From an uncultured Collinsella sp. (GTDB taxonomy: Bacteria > Actinomycetota > Coriobacteriia > Coriobacteriales > Coriobacteriaceae), in the NCBI GenBank assembly GCA_937934165.1, contig CALGZX010000114.1:1-17590 (forward strand): a stretch of 17,590 nt of DNA. Reading direction: 5' to 3'. The notes beneath the pieces were generated by a model. That model was not told the DNA's origin, did not search any database, and saw only the letters and a list, made by a program, of their open reading frames with translations. Position numbers and translations under genes: made by a program. This document shows positions 1-7,059 of this stretch, one piece after another; position 1 is the first letter of the stretch, and each line of letters starts with the position of its first letter.

Positions 1-2010
1 GAAAAAAGCTTCGGCGCACACGTCCTCTTTAGCGGCGCGTCCTTCCAGATCAACCCCGGCGAGCGCTTTGCGCTCGTGGGACCCAACGGCGCCGGCAAAA
101 CCACCATGCTCAAAATCATCATGGGCATCGACAGCCCCGACGCCGGCCAGGTCCAGTATGCCAAGGACTGCCAGGTAGGCTACCTAGAGCAGGAAACCAA
201 CCTGGAGCAAAAGGACACCACCATCCTCGCCGAGGTCATGGCCGCTGCCAAGGAAATCCGCCGCATGGGCGAGCGCGCCAACGAGCTGCAGGCCCAGATC
301 ACCGAGCTCTCCGAACAGGGGAAGGACGTCGACGCACTCCTTAACGAGTATGGCCAGGTCCAGGACCGCTTTGAGCACCTGGGCGGCTACGAGCTCGAGA
401 GCAACGCCCGCAAGATCCTGTCCGGCTTGGGCTTTAAAGTCACCGACTTTGAGCGCCCGTGCTCCGAGTTCTCCGGCGGCTGGCAGATGCGTATCGCGCT
501 GGCAAAGCTCTTCCTGCGCCATCCCGACCTGCTGCTGTTAGACGAGCCCACCAACCATCTGGACCTCGAGAGCGTCCAGTGGCTGCGCGGCTTTATCGCC
601 AACTACGACGGCGCCGTACTCATCGTCAGCCACGACCGCGCCTTCATGGACGCCTGTGTCGACCACGTCGCCGCGCTCGAGAACCGCCGCGTGACCACCT
701 ACACCGGCAACTACAGCAGCTACCTCAAGCAGCGCGAGGACAACCTGGAGCAGATGCGCGCCAAGCGCGCCGCCCAGGAGCGCGACATCGCCCACATGCA
801 GGTCTTCGTCGACAAGTTCCGCTACAAGCCCACCAAGGCCGCCCAGGCCCAGGAGCGCATCCGCAAGATCGAGCAGATCAAAAAGGAGCTCGTCATCCTG
901 CCCGAGGGCCACAAGCACATCGACTTTAAGTTCCCCGACCCGCCGCGCTCCGGCGACATGGTCGTGGGCCTCGAGGGCGTCTCCAAGTCATACGGCGATA
1001 AGCACATTTACAGCGACATCGACCTCAAGCTCTACCGCGGCGAGCACGTGGCGCTCGTCGGCCCCAACGGCGCCGGCAAGTCCACGCTCATGAAGATCCT
1101 CGCCGGCCTGGAGCCACCCACCACCGGCACCCGCGAACTGGGCACCAACGTGGGCGTGGCCTACTACGCCCAGCACGCACTCGAGGGCATGACCGAGTCC
1201 AACACAGTCCTGCAAGAGATTGACACCGTCACGCCCAAGTGGACCGTGCCGCAGCAGCGCAGCCTGCTGGGCGCCTTCCTGTTTAGCGACAACGATTCCA
1301 TCGAGAAACAGGTTCGCGTCCTCTCCGGCGGCGAAAAGGCGCGTCTGGCGCTCGCCAAGATGCTCGTGGCCCCCGAGGCGCTCCTGTGCCTGGACGAGCC
1401 CACCAACCACCTGGACATCGACTCGGTGGACATGCTCGAGAACGCCCTGCAAAACTTCCCCGGCACCATCGTGCTAATCAGCCACGACGAGCACCTGGTG
1501 CGCGCCGTGGCCAACCGCGTGATCGACATCCGCGACGGCAAGGTCACGGTCTATGACGGCGACTACGACTACTACCTCTACAAGCGCGAGGACCTCGCAG
1601 CCCGCGCCGCCGCCGAGGCGGCAGGGGAGAGTGCACCGGCCGCGACCAAGTCCGCCAAGGTCACCGCGGCCCAGCCCGACACCCCCGCCACCGCTTCCAA
1701 GCCTGCCGAGGGCAAAAAAACCAAGGAGCAAAAGCGCGCCGAGGCCCAGGCCCGTGCCGCACTCAACAAAAAGCTCAAGGGCGTGCGCAACCAGCTCAAG
1801 AAGATCGAGGCAGAGCTGGACAAAAAGCGTGCCCGCTATGACGAGCTTATGGAATTGATGGCGAGCGAAGAGCTTTATGCCGATCAGGATAAGTTCAACG
1901 CCGCGCTGGGGGAATATAACGGCCTTAAGCAAGAGCTGCCCAAGCTCGAAGACGAATGGCTGGAGCTTTCCACCCAGATCGAAGAGGAGACCGCGCGTGA
2001 ACTCTCGTAA
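1..2010 (+). CDS. ABC-F family ATPase (5' end outside window)
   Basis: The reading frame is open from base 1 and the family's usual N-terminal start is absent, so the gene begins a short way upstream; a GTG at 76 lies inside the first Walker A region and is not a start. Counting residues from base 1 (669 in view), there are two ABC ATPase cassettes: Walker A GPNGAGKT at 27-34, signature SGGW at 158-161 and Walker B LLLLDE at 177-182, then GPNGAGKS at 354-361, LSGGE at 441-445 and LLCLDE at 461-466. The charged inter-cassette linker (about 240-310) and Lys/Glu-rich C-terminal coiled coil (about 580-669) resemble Uup/YdiF-type members. There are no membrane segments. ABC-F proteins act on the ribosome (translation rescue, assembly or antibiotic protection) rather than in transport; which role applies here cannot be read from sequence. 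An Ala/Pro/Lys-rich stretch joins cassette 2 to the coiled coil. The family call is firm; the subfamily is not. Confidence 0.95.
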   Translation, partial: EKSFGAHVLFSGASFQINPGERFALVGPNGAGKTTMLKIIMGIDSPDAGQVQYAKDCQVGYLEQETNLEQKDTTILAEVMAAAKEIRRMGERANELQAQITELSEQGKDVDALLNEYGQVQDRFEHLGGYELESNARKILSGLGFKVTDFERPCSEFSGGWQMRIALAKLFLRHPDLLLLDEPTNHLDLESVQWLRGFIANYDGAVLIVSHDRAFMDACVDHVAALENRRVTTYTGNYSSYLKQREDNLEQMRAKRAAQERDIAHMQVFVDKFRYKPTKAAQAQERIRKIEQIKKELVILPEGHKHIDFKFPDPPRSGDMVVGLEGVSKSYGDKHIYSDIDLKLYRGEHVALVGPNGAGKSTLMKILAGLEPPTTGTRELGTNVGVAYYAQHALEGMTESNTVLQEIDTVTPKWTVPQQRSLLGAFLFSDNDSIEKQVRVLSGGEKARLALAKMLVAPEALLCLDEPTNHLDIDSVDMLENALQNFPGTIVLISHDEHLVRAVANRVIDIRDGKVTVYDGDYDYYLYKREDLAARAAAEAAGESAPAATKSAKVTAAQPDTPATASKPAEGKKTKEQKRAEAQARAALNKKLKGVRNQLKKIEAELDKKRARYDELMELMASEELYADQDKFNAALGEYNGLKQELPKLEDEWLELSTQIEEETARELS

Positions 2011-2293
2011 GGCCGCTGCCGTGGCGATGAGCATCATCGCCATCGCTTGTCGCATCTACGGCATCTTTATGAGCGCGATGACCGTGCTGTTGTGCTTTAG
2101 CGGCCTCACCGCCAAGCTGCAGATCGTGGGCTTTGTCGTTGAGCTTTCGCGCGCGCTGCCAAGCGCCATCGCCGGCTACGGCGTCATCACCTCTCCCTTT
2201 GGCGGCGTCTTCCGCCTGGATTACGCCATCGTGGCTGTCATCCTGTTTGTGGCCGACTACTTGCTCACGCGCGCCTCGCGCCGCGTCCGCTAG
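1997..2293 (+). CDS. Small hypothetical membrane protein, 98 aa
   Basis: I do not recognise this family. I place the start at GTG 1997 because a purine-rich GAGGAG (about 1984-1989) sits 7 nt upstream; the frame then overlaps the end of the ABC-F gene by 14 nt, suggesting translational coupling. An ATG at 2027 is the alternative (88 aa). The product is hydrophobic: a first helix around residues 9-33, a weaker apolar stretch around 40-60, and a last helix around 75-91 ending in a basic LLTRASRRVR tail, which by the positive-inside rule would be cytoplasmic. No catalytic motif or cysteine pair is seen. It ends 9 nt before the M50 peptidase gene, so the two are probably co-translated; a shared role is only a guess. 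GC-rich codon use like its neighbours supports it being real. Confidence 0.75.
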   Translation: MNSRKAAAVAMSIIAIACRIYGIFMSAMTVLLCFSGLTAKLQIVGFVVELSRALPSAIAGYGVITSPFGGVFRLDYAIVAVILFVADYLLTRASRRVR

Positions 2294-2302
2294 GGGAGCG
2301 CC

Positions 2303-2986
2303 ATGTCCGACAGCTACATCATGAACCTGCTCGCCAGCGCGGTCGCCGTCATCGTGGGCATCGTCATCCACGAGAGCGCGCACGCCGCCGCGGCCTGGGC
2401 GCTCGGCGACAAGACGGCCCGATCACGCGGCCGCGTCTCACTCAACCCGCTCAACCATATCGACCCGTTTGGCACCATCCTCCTGCCGCTGCTTATGCTC
2501 GCGGCCGGCGGCCCGGTATTCGCCTTCGCCAAGCCCGTGCCCGTCTACCTCAACAACCTCAAGCACCCCAAGCGCGACGAGGTCCTGGTGAGCGCGGCCG
2601 GCCCCGCATCGAATATCGCGCTCGCATGCCTGGCCGCAGCCTTCATGCACCTGGCCTATGGCAACCTCTACGCCAGTATGTCCTTTGCCGTGGCGTCCCA
2701 AATCATGAACTTCGGCGCCGCCTTTATCGTGGTCAATCTGTCGCTCGCGTTTTTCAACCTCATTCCAATTCCGCCGCTCGACGGCTCATCGATCATCGTG
2801 CCGTTCCTCAAAGGCAAGGCCCTCGCCAACTACTACCGCCTGCAGCAATACGCCATGCCGATCCTTATCATTGTGCTGTACCTGCTGCCCATGTGGACCG
2901 GCATCGATGTGATCGGCCGCTATTTCGACGTTACCGTGTATCCGCTGGCCGAGAGGCTGCTCAACTTCGCAATCGCCGGCATCTAA
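2303..2986 (+). CDS. Site-2 protease family (peptidase M50) membrane metalloprotease
   Basis: This is a 227-residue polytopic membrane protein of the compact M50B type (YwhC-like). The zinc motif HESAH is at residues 23-27 in the first membrane segment, with the catalytic Glu at 24. The family's second metal-binding region is IPIPPLDGS, with Asp160 as the expected third zinc ligand. The segment NPLNHIDPFGT (48-58) and the AAGPASN turn (98-104) are also typical. There is no PDZ domain, which separates it from RseP/RasP-type enzymes. The family cleaves substrates inside the membrane, but substrates of these short members are mostly unknown. The ATG lies 9 nt after the upstream small membrane protein, with a GGGGAG Shine-Dalgarno sequence overlapping that gene's stop. 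An 84-nt gap separates it from scpA. Confidence 0.93.
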   Translation: MSDSYIMNLLASAVAVIVGIVIHESAHAAAAWALGDKTARSRGRVSLNPLNHIDPFGTILLPLLMLAAGGPVFAFAKPVPVYLNNLKHPKRDEVLVSAAGPASNIALACLAAAFMHLAYGNLYASMSFAVASQIMNFGAAFIVVNLSLAFFNLIPIPPLDGSSIIVPFLKGKALANYYRLQQYAMPILIIVLYLLPMWTGIDVIGRYFDVTVYPLAERLLNFAIAGI

Positions 2987-2994
2987 GGTAAACT
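2966..2994 (+). promoter_or_regulatory. Candidate promoter for scpA operon
   Basis: TTCGCA (2966-2971) and TAAACT (2989-2994) are separated by exactly 17 bp. Each matches four of six consensus sigma-70-type positions. The -35 box would lie inside the 3' end of the M50 gene and the start point just upstream of the hairpin at 3002. It sits before one of the two largest gaps in the gene run, but such matches occur by chance, so the call is tentative. Confidence 0.3.
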
Positions 2995-3001
2995 TACAGG
3001 T

Positions 3002-3020
3002 CGACCGCGCAAAACGGTCG
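3002..3020 (+). promoter_or_regulatory. Hairpin in the leader of scpA
   Basis: CGACCG (3002-3007) and CGGTCG (3015-3020) form a perfect 6-bp GC-rich stem with a 7-nt loop. No T-run follows, so it is not a standard intrinsic terminator. It lies about 50 nt upstream of the scpA start, in the 84-nt gap after the M50 gene. It could be an mRNA processing or stabilising element, an operator, or chance. Confidence 0.35.
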
Positions 3021-3070
3021 CAACATGCACCCAAACCGCGCCGCGAAGGCGCCGTCAAAGGAGGTCGAAG

Positions 3071-3880
3071 ATGTCGTATCGCGTGTCGACGCAGGTCTAC
3101 AGCGGACCATTCGACCTGCTGCTGCAGCTGGTAACCCGTCAAAAAGTAGATATCGGTGCCATCTCCATTAGCGAGGTGGCCGAGCAATACCTGGCCGAAG
3201 CCGAGCGCATCGAGGCGCTGGATCTGGATGTGGCGAGCGACTTTTTGCTGGTCGCGGCTACGCTTTTGGACATCAAGGCCGCCTCGCTGGTGCCTCAGGA
3301 GGCCCCGCGCAAAGCCGATGACGATGACGAGCTCGACGATGACCTCGAGGAACTCAGCGCGCTCGACGGTGACGCCCTGCGCGAGGTCCTGATCCAGCGC
3401 CTGATTGCCTACAAGCAGTTTAAGGGAGCGGCGGCAGCCCTTGGCACCCGCATGCAGGCCGAGAGCCGCATGCACCCGCGCGTTGCCGGCCCCGACCCCG
3501 AGTTTTTGGGCCTCATGCCCGACTACTTGGCCGGCATCACGCTGCGCGGCCTGGCCGTCATCTGTGCCGACCTGGACGGCAAGCGCCAGACCTTCCTGCT
3601 GGAGGCCGAGCACGTGGCACCGCATCGCGTGCCGCTCGACCTGACGGTGGCTTCGGTCGACCGCTTTACCATGGCGCACCAAACCTGCACCTTCCGCGAG
3701 CTGCTGGACGGCGACGCCACCACCGAGCAGCTCGTCGTCACCTTCCTGGCCATGTTGGAGCTTGCCAAGCGTGGCTCGCTCACCCTGAGCCAGGACGAAA
3801 TCTTTGGAACCATTCAAATCAACCGCGTCGAGGGCGCCGAGGCATACGTGCCCGGCGAGGGCCCCGAGCTCACCGAATAG
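3071..3880 (+). CDS. scpA: Segregation and condensation protein A (kleisin)
   Basis: ScpA is the kleisin subunit of the SMC-ScpAB condensin complex, bridging SMC heads and binding a ScpB dimer to organise and segregate the chromosome. The 269-residue product opens with the characteristic YSGPFDLLLQLV block (10-21) and SISEVAEQYL, then the ASDFLLVAATLLDIKAASLVP helix, which contacts the SMC neck in known structures. An acidic linker rich in Asp/Glu follows (about 83-98), and a C-terminal winged helix (LAMLELAKRG...FGTIQINR, about 228-254) would bind the SMC head. The start is secure: a full AAAGGAGGT Shine-Dalgarno sequence (3057-3065) sits 5 nt before the ATG. scpB follows 11 nt after the stop, the usual pairing. 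smc itself is not in the window. Confidence 0.97.
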   Translation: MSYRVSTQVYSGPFDLLLQLVTRQKVDIGAISISEVAEQYLAEAERIEALDLDVASDFLLVAATLLDIKAASLVPQEAPRKADDDDELDDDLEELSALDGDALREVLIQRLIAYKQFKGAAAALGTRMQAESRMHPRVAGPDPEFLGLMPDYLAGITLRGLAVICADLDGKRQTFLLEAEHVAPHRVPLDLTVASVDRFTMAHQTCTFRELLDGDATTEQLVVTFLAMLELAKRGSLTLSQDEIFGTIQINRVEGAEAYVPGEGPELTE

Positions 3881-3891
3881 GAGCCGCAACC

Positions 3892-4620
3892 ATGTCAACC
3901 CTTTCCACGCTGGAGGCAAACAGCCTCAAAGGCGCCCTCGAAGCGCTGCTGCTGGTGTCGAGCGACCCGGTGAGTGCGCCCGCGCTGGCCGGCGCACTGG
4001 ATATCGCCCCCGGCGAGTGCGCGTCGCTGCTCGCCGAGCTCAAGGTTGAGTACGAGGAGGCCAACCGCGGCTTTCAGCTGCGCGAGGTCGCCGGCGGCTG
4101 GCGCTTGTTTACGCACCCAGCCTACCACGATGTGGTCGAGGCCTATGTGTTGAGCTGGGATACGCAAAAGCTGTCGCAGGCGGCGCTCGAAACCTTGGCC
4201 GTCATCGCATACCACCAACCCGTGACGCGCGAGGTAGTCAAGGGCATCCGTGGCGTCAATTCTGACGGCGTCATCGCGTCGCTCGTCGACAAGGGTCTGG
4301 TGCGCGAGCTCGGCCGCGACCCCCAGCGCGGTCAGGCCATCATCTACGGCACGACCAACGCCTTCTTGGAAAAGTTCGGCCTGCGTTCCACCCGCGACCT
4401 GCCCGATCTGGAGCAGTTTGCCCCCGACGAGCAGTCGCGCCAGTTTATCCGCGAGCGCCTGAGCGGCCGCAGTATTCAGTCCACGCTCGAGGAGCAGGCC
4501 GAGGACCTAGACGAAGAGCGCGAACTGCTCGATACCGATGTTGAAGATGTTGAGGCAGTCGAGGACTTGGAGACTCTGGTCGTCGACGTGACCTCGGAGG
4601 ATTTGCATGACGAGGACTAA
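3892..4620 (+). CDS. scpB: Segregation and condensation protein B
   Basis: ScpB forms a dimer of tandem winged-helix proteins that binds the middle of ScpA within the SMC condensin. Two winged-helix units are visible: the first from about residue 8 to 85 (LKGALEALLLVSSDPVS..., GGWRLFTHPAY) and the second from about 90 to 165, with the diagnostic ALETLAVIAYHQPVTR and IRGVNSDGVIASLVDKGLV blocks and the FGLRSTRDLPDL ending. Beyond about 190 the sequence is a highly acidic tail (Glu/Asp-rich, about 45 residues) that is variable in this family and probably disordered. AGGAG (3879-3883) overlapping the scpA stop supports the ATG at 3892. The gene overlaps the next one by 14 nt if rluB starts at 4607. 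Confidence 0.97.
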   Translation: MSTLSTLEANSLKGALEALLLVSSDPVSAPALAGALDIAPGECASLLAELKVEYEEANRGFQLREVAGGWRLFTHPAYHDVVEAYVLSWDTQKLSQAALETLAVIAYHQPVTREVVKGIRGVNSDGVIASLVDKGLVRELGRDPQRGQAIIYGTTNAFLEKFGLRSTRDLPDLEQFAPDEQSRQFIRERLSGRSIQSTLEEQAEDLDEERELLDTDVEDVEAVEDLETLVVDVTSEDLHDED

Positions 4621-5572
4621 CGAAGTAGGGGAGACGCGCGCCATGGGCAACGCAGTACCCGTAACCGACGCCCAGCCCGTCTATCCGCACACCATGCGCC
4701 TGCAGCGCTTTTTGGCGCGTGCGGGCGTGGCGAGCCGCCGCGGTTCGGAGGACCTGATGACCGCTGGTCGTGTGACGGTAAACGGCGAGGTCGCGACCGA
4801 GCTGGGCACCAAGGTCGATGTCGAACGCGACCGTATCGAGGTCGACGGCATGCCGGTCAAGCTCAACCAGGGCGCCGTGTACCTGATGCTCTACAAGCCG
4901 ACCGGCTACCTCACCACCATGAGCGACCCGCAGGAGCGCCCTTGCGTGGCCGACCTGGTCCCCCGCGACCGCTTTCCGGGACTCTTCCCGGTGGGTCGTC
5001 TGGACCGCGACACCACAGGCCTTTTGCTCTTTACCACCGACGGCGACCTGTCGCAGGACCTGCTGCACCCGAGCAAGCACGTTTACAAGACCTACCAGGC
5101 ACTCGTGGACGGGCAGCTGACCGACCGCGATCTAGAACCGCTCCGCCGTGGCATCGAGCTCGACGACGGCCTATGCCAGCCAGCAATCTGCCGCGTCATC
5201 AACGCGCGCGAGGCCGTGGCCGTGGCTCCGCAAGGCGTCAAGCCCGGCACCACCGCCGTGGAGGTCATCATTCGAGAGGGCCGCAAGAACCAGGTCAAGC
5301 GCATGTTGAGCAAGATTCACCATCCGGTAATCCGTCTGCATCGCTGCAACTTTGCCGGCCTTGAGCTCGAGGGCGTGGCCAAGGGATCGTGGCGCGAGCT
5401 CACCGACCGCGAGGTGCAGATCCTCAAGTCCGGCGGCATCCCGCCTAAGCAGGCGAGCGCCAAGCGCAACGGCGACAAGCCCCAAGACACGCCCGCCAGC
5501 CGCACGCGTCACCACGGCAGCCACGGCTCCGCACCCAAGCGCAACACCTACCGCGAGCGCTACACGGGCTAG
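4607..5572 (+). CDS. rluB: RluB/RsuA-family rRNA pseudouridine synthase
   Basis: This enzyme converts a specific uridine in ribosomal RNA to pseudouridine; RluB-type members modify 23S rRNA and RsuA-type members 16S rRNA. Numbering from ATG 4607 (321 aa), an S4 RNA-binding domain starts at MRLQRFLARAGVASRR (30-45). The catalytic motif GRLDRDTTGLLL is at 120-131 with Asp123 the expected nucleophile, and the KTY...L, EGRKNQVKRM and IRLHRCNFAGL motifs follow. The last 45 or so residues are a Lys/Arg/His-rich tail, common in RluB and likely RNA-contacting. The start is ambiguous: GGAGG (4596-4600) favours 4607, overlapping scpB by 14 nt, but ATG 4643 has GGGGAG upstream and would remove a 12-residue non-conserved leader. 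Linkage to scpAB and cmk is a common arrangement. RluB over RsuA is inferred mostly from context. Confidence 0.92.
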   Translation: MTRTNEVGETRAMGNAVPVTDAQPVYPHTMRLQRFLARAGVASRRGSEDLMTAGRVTVNGEVATELGTKVDVERDRIEVDGMPVKLNQGAVYLMLYKPTGYLTTMSDPQERPCVADLVPRDRFPGLFPVGRLDRDTTGLLLFTTDGDLSQDLLHPSKHVYKTYQALVDGQLTDRDLEPLRRGIELDDGLCQPAICRVINAREAVAVAPQGVKPGTTAVEVIIREGRKNQVKRMLSKIHHPVIRLHRCNFAGLELEGVAKGSWRELTDREVQILKSGGIPPKQASAKRNGDKPQDTPASRTRHHGSHGSAPKRNTYRERYTG

Positions 5573-5638
5573 GCAGACCGCCAAGCCGCAGCACCCGCGA
5601 ACCATACCAGCACGTCAACCACCGAAAGGAAGCATTGC

Positions 5639-6325
5639 ATGATCGTCGCCATCGACGGCCCCGCCGGTTCCGGCAAGTCCACCATCGCCAAGGAGATCGC
5701 CCGCCAGCTGGGCTTTAACAAGCTCGACACGGGCGCCATGTACCGCGCCGTCACCTTCGCCGCGCTCGACCGCGGCATCGACCTGGATGACGAGGCAGCC
5801 ATCGATGCCCTCGCCGAGCAGATCGAAATTCGCTTTACCAACGGCACCGGCGAGGATACGCGCCTGACCATTGACGGCCAGGACGCTTCGGCCGCCATCC
5901 GCACCCCGCAGGTCGACGCTAACGTGTCCAAGGTCTCGGCCTATCCAGGCGTGCGCGCCGCCATGCTCATCCATCAGCGCCGCGCCGCCGAGGACCGCGA
6001 CATCGTCGCCGAGGGTCGCGACATCGGAACCGTCGTGTTTCCCAACGCGCAGGTCAAGATCTTCCTGACTGCCGACCCGCGTGAGCGTGCCCGCCGCCGC
6101 GTGCTGCAGCGTCACCAAAACGACGCCCAGCCGCTCACGCCCGCGCAACTCGAGGCCGAGGTCGACGAGACCCTCGACGCCCTTAAGCAGCGCGACAAGC
6201 TCGACAGCAGCCGCGAGGTTGCGCCGCTCGTGCCCGCCGAGGACGCCGTGCACATCGACTCCACCGCCCACACCATCGACGAGGTCGTCCGCATTATCGA
6301 GGACCTCATCAACCAAAGGAGGTAG
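5639..6325 (+). CDS. cmk: Cytidylate kinase
   Basis: Cmk phosphorylates CMP and dCMP with ATP, feeding CTP/dCTP pools and recycling CMP released by phospholipid synthesis. The 228-residue product has the P-loop GPAGSGKS at 7-14 right at the N-terminus, the nucleotide-binding LDTGAMYRA block (29-37), the EGRDIGTVVFP motif (125-135, with Arg127 and Asp128 as substrate-binding residues), and an Arg-rich lid ADPRERARRR (145-154). The length matches the family. AAAGGAAG at 5625-5632, 6 nt before the ATG, fixes the start. The 66-nt gap after rluB shows no clear promoter or terminator. The stop overlaps the Shine-Dalgarno sequence of plsC. Confidence 0.97.
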   Translation: MIVAIDGPAGSGKSTIAKEIARQLGFNKLDTGAMYRAVTFAALDRGIDLDDEAAIDALAEQIEIRFTNGTGEDTRLTIDGQDASAAIRTPQVDANVSKVSAYPGVRAAMLIHQRRAAEDRDIVAEGRDIGTVVFPNAQVKIFLTADPRERARRRVLQRHQNDAQPLTPAQLEAEVDETLDALKQRDKLDSSREVAPLVPAEDAVHIDSTAHTIDEVVRIIEDLINQRR

Positions 6326-6328
6326 CCC

Positions 6329-7057
6329 ATGCGCCTGTTTAAGCAGACGCCAGAGGACTATTACAACGCCCCCTACGCCGAGTTCCCGGCGCTCATCCGC
6401 GGCACCGTCTTCGTGGTCATGGCCATCCTTTGGGCTTTCTCCAAGCTCATGTGGCGCTGGAAGGTCGAGGACGCCGATCTGCTGTTTGAGCGCCAGGAAG
6501 GCCGCGGCAGCGTGGTCATCTGCAACCACACCTCGATGGCCGAGCTCTTGGCCGTGGAGACGGCGCTGTTCTTTGGGGGCCGCCGCATTCGTCCCATCTT
6601 TAAGTCCGAGTTCGCCAAGAGCAAGATTGTGCGCTGGGCCTTTAGCCGCGTAGGCGGCATCCCCGTGGAGCGTGGTACTGCCGATATGAAGTGCCTGCGC
6701 GCCGCCCAGCATGCGCTGCAGCGCGGCGAGGACGTCCTGATCTTCCCCGAGGGCACGCGCATCCGCTCGCGCGAGATCAAGCCCGAGGTCCACGGCGGTT
6801 TTGCGCTCATCGCTCAGATGGGCAAGGCGCCCGTTAACCCGCTCGCCATCTGCGGCTGGTCCGACATCACGCCCTCGGGCAAAAAGATCATGCGTCCCAA
6901 GAAGTGCTGGATCCGCGCCGGCAAGGCCGTCTCGCTTTCCGACGCACCGGCTGGGCTTAAGCGCACGGAGCGCCTGGAATGGTTTGAGTCCGAGGCCATG
7001 AACCGCGTCTACGCCATGCGAGACGAGCTGTGCGCCGAGCATCCGGGCAGGTTCTAG
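6329..7057 (+). CDS. plsC: PlsC-like 1-acylglycerol-3-phosphate acyltransferase
   Basis: By family this enzyme acylates position 2 of lysophosphatidic acid to make phosphatidic acid at the inner membrane face. An N-terminal hydrophobic segment (about 22-42) anchors it. Acyltransferase blocks follow in order: ICNHTSMAE (64-72), GGIPVERG (109-116), FPEGTR (139-144) and VNPLAICG (169-176). The oddity is the catalytic motif: His67 is followed by four residues and Glu72, giving HX4E where the family has HX4D. The other blocks are intact, so I regard it as an active or variant acyltransferase rather than a dead one. A perfect AAAGGAGGT (6315-6323) overlapping the cmk stop sets the start. ispH starts 2 nt after its stop. 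Acyl donor and exact acceptor are not determinable here. Confidence 0.9.
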   Translation: MRLFKQTPEDYYNAPYAEFPALIRGTVFVVMAILWAFSKLMWRWKVEDADLLFERQEGRGSVVICNHTSMAELLAVETALFFGGRRIRPIFKSEFAKSKIVRWAFSRVGGIPVERGTADMKCLRAAQHALQRGEDVLIFPEGTRIRSREIKPEVHGGFALIAQMGKAPVNPLAICGWSDITPSGKKIMRPKKCWIRAGKAVSLSDAPAGLKRTERLEWFESEAMNRVYAMRDELCAEHPGRF

Positions 7058-7059
7058 CC

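Noticed and set aside
459..929. A 156-codon plus-strand frame within the ABC-F gene
   Set aside because: Out-of-frame Arg/Pro/Ala-rich translation of a conserved ABC cassette, typical of an alternate frame in GC-rich coding DNA.
2786..3919. A 377-codon minus-strand frame opposite the M50 gene end and scpA
   Set aside because: Antisense to scpA and the M50 peptidase with biased composition only. The same holds for those at 10721-11845 and 12311-13477.
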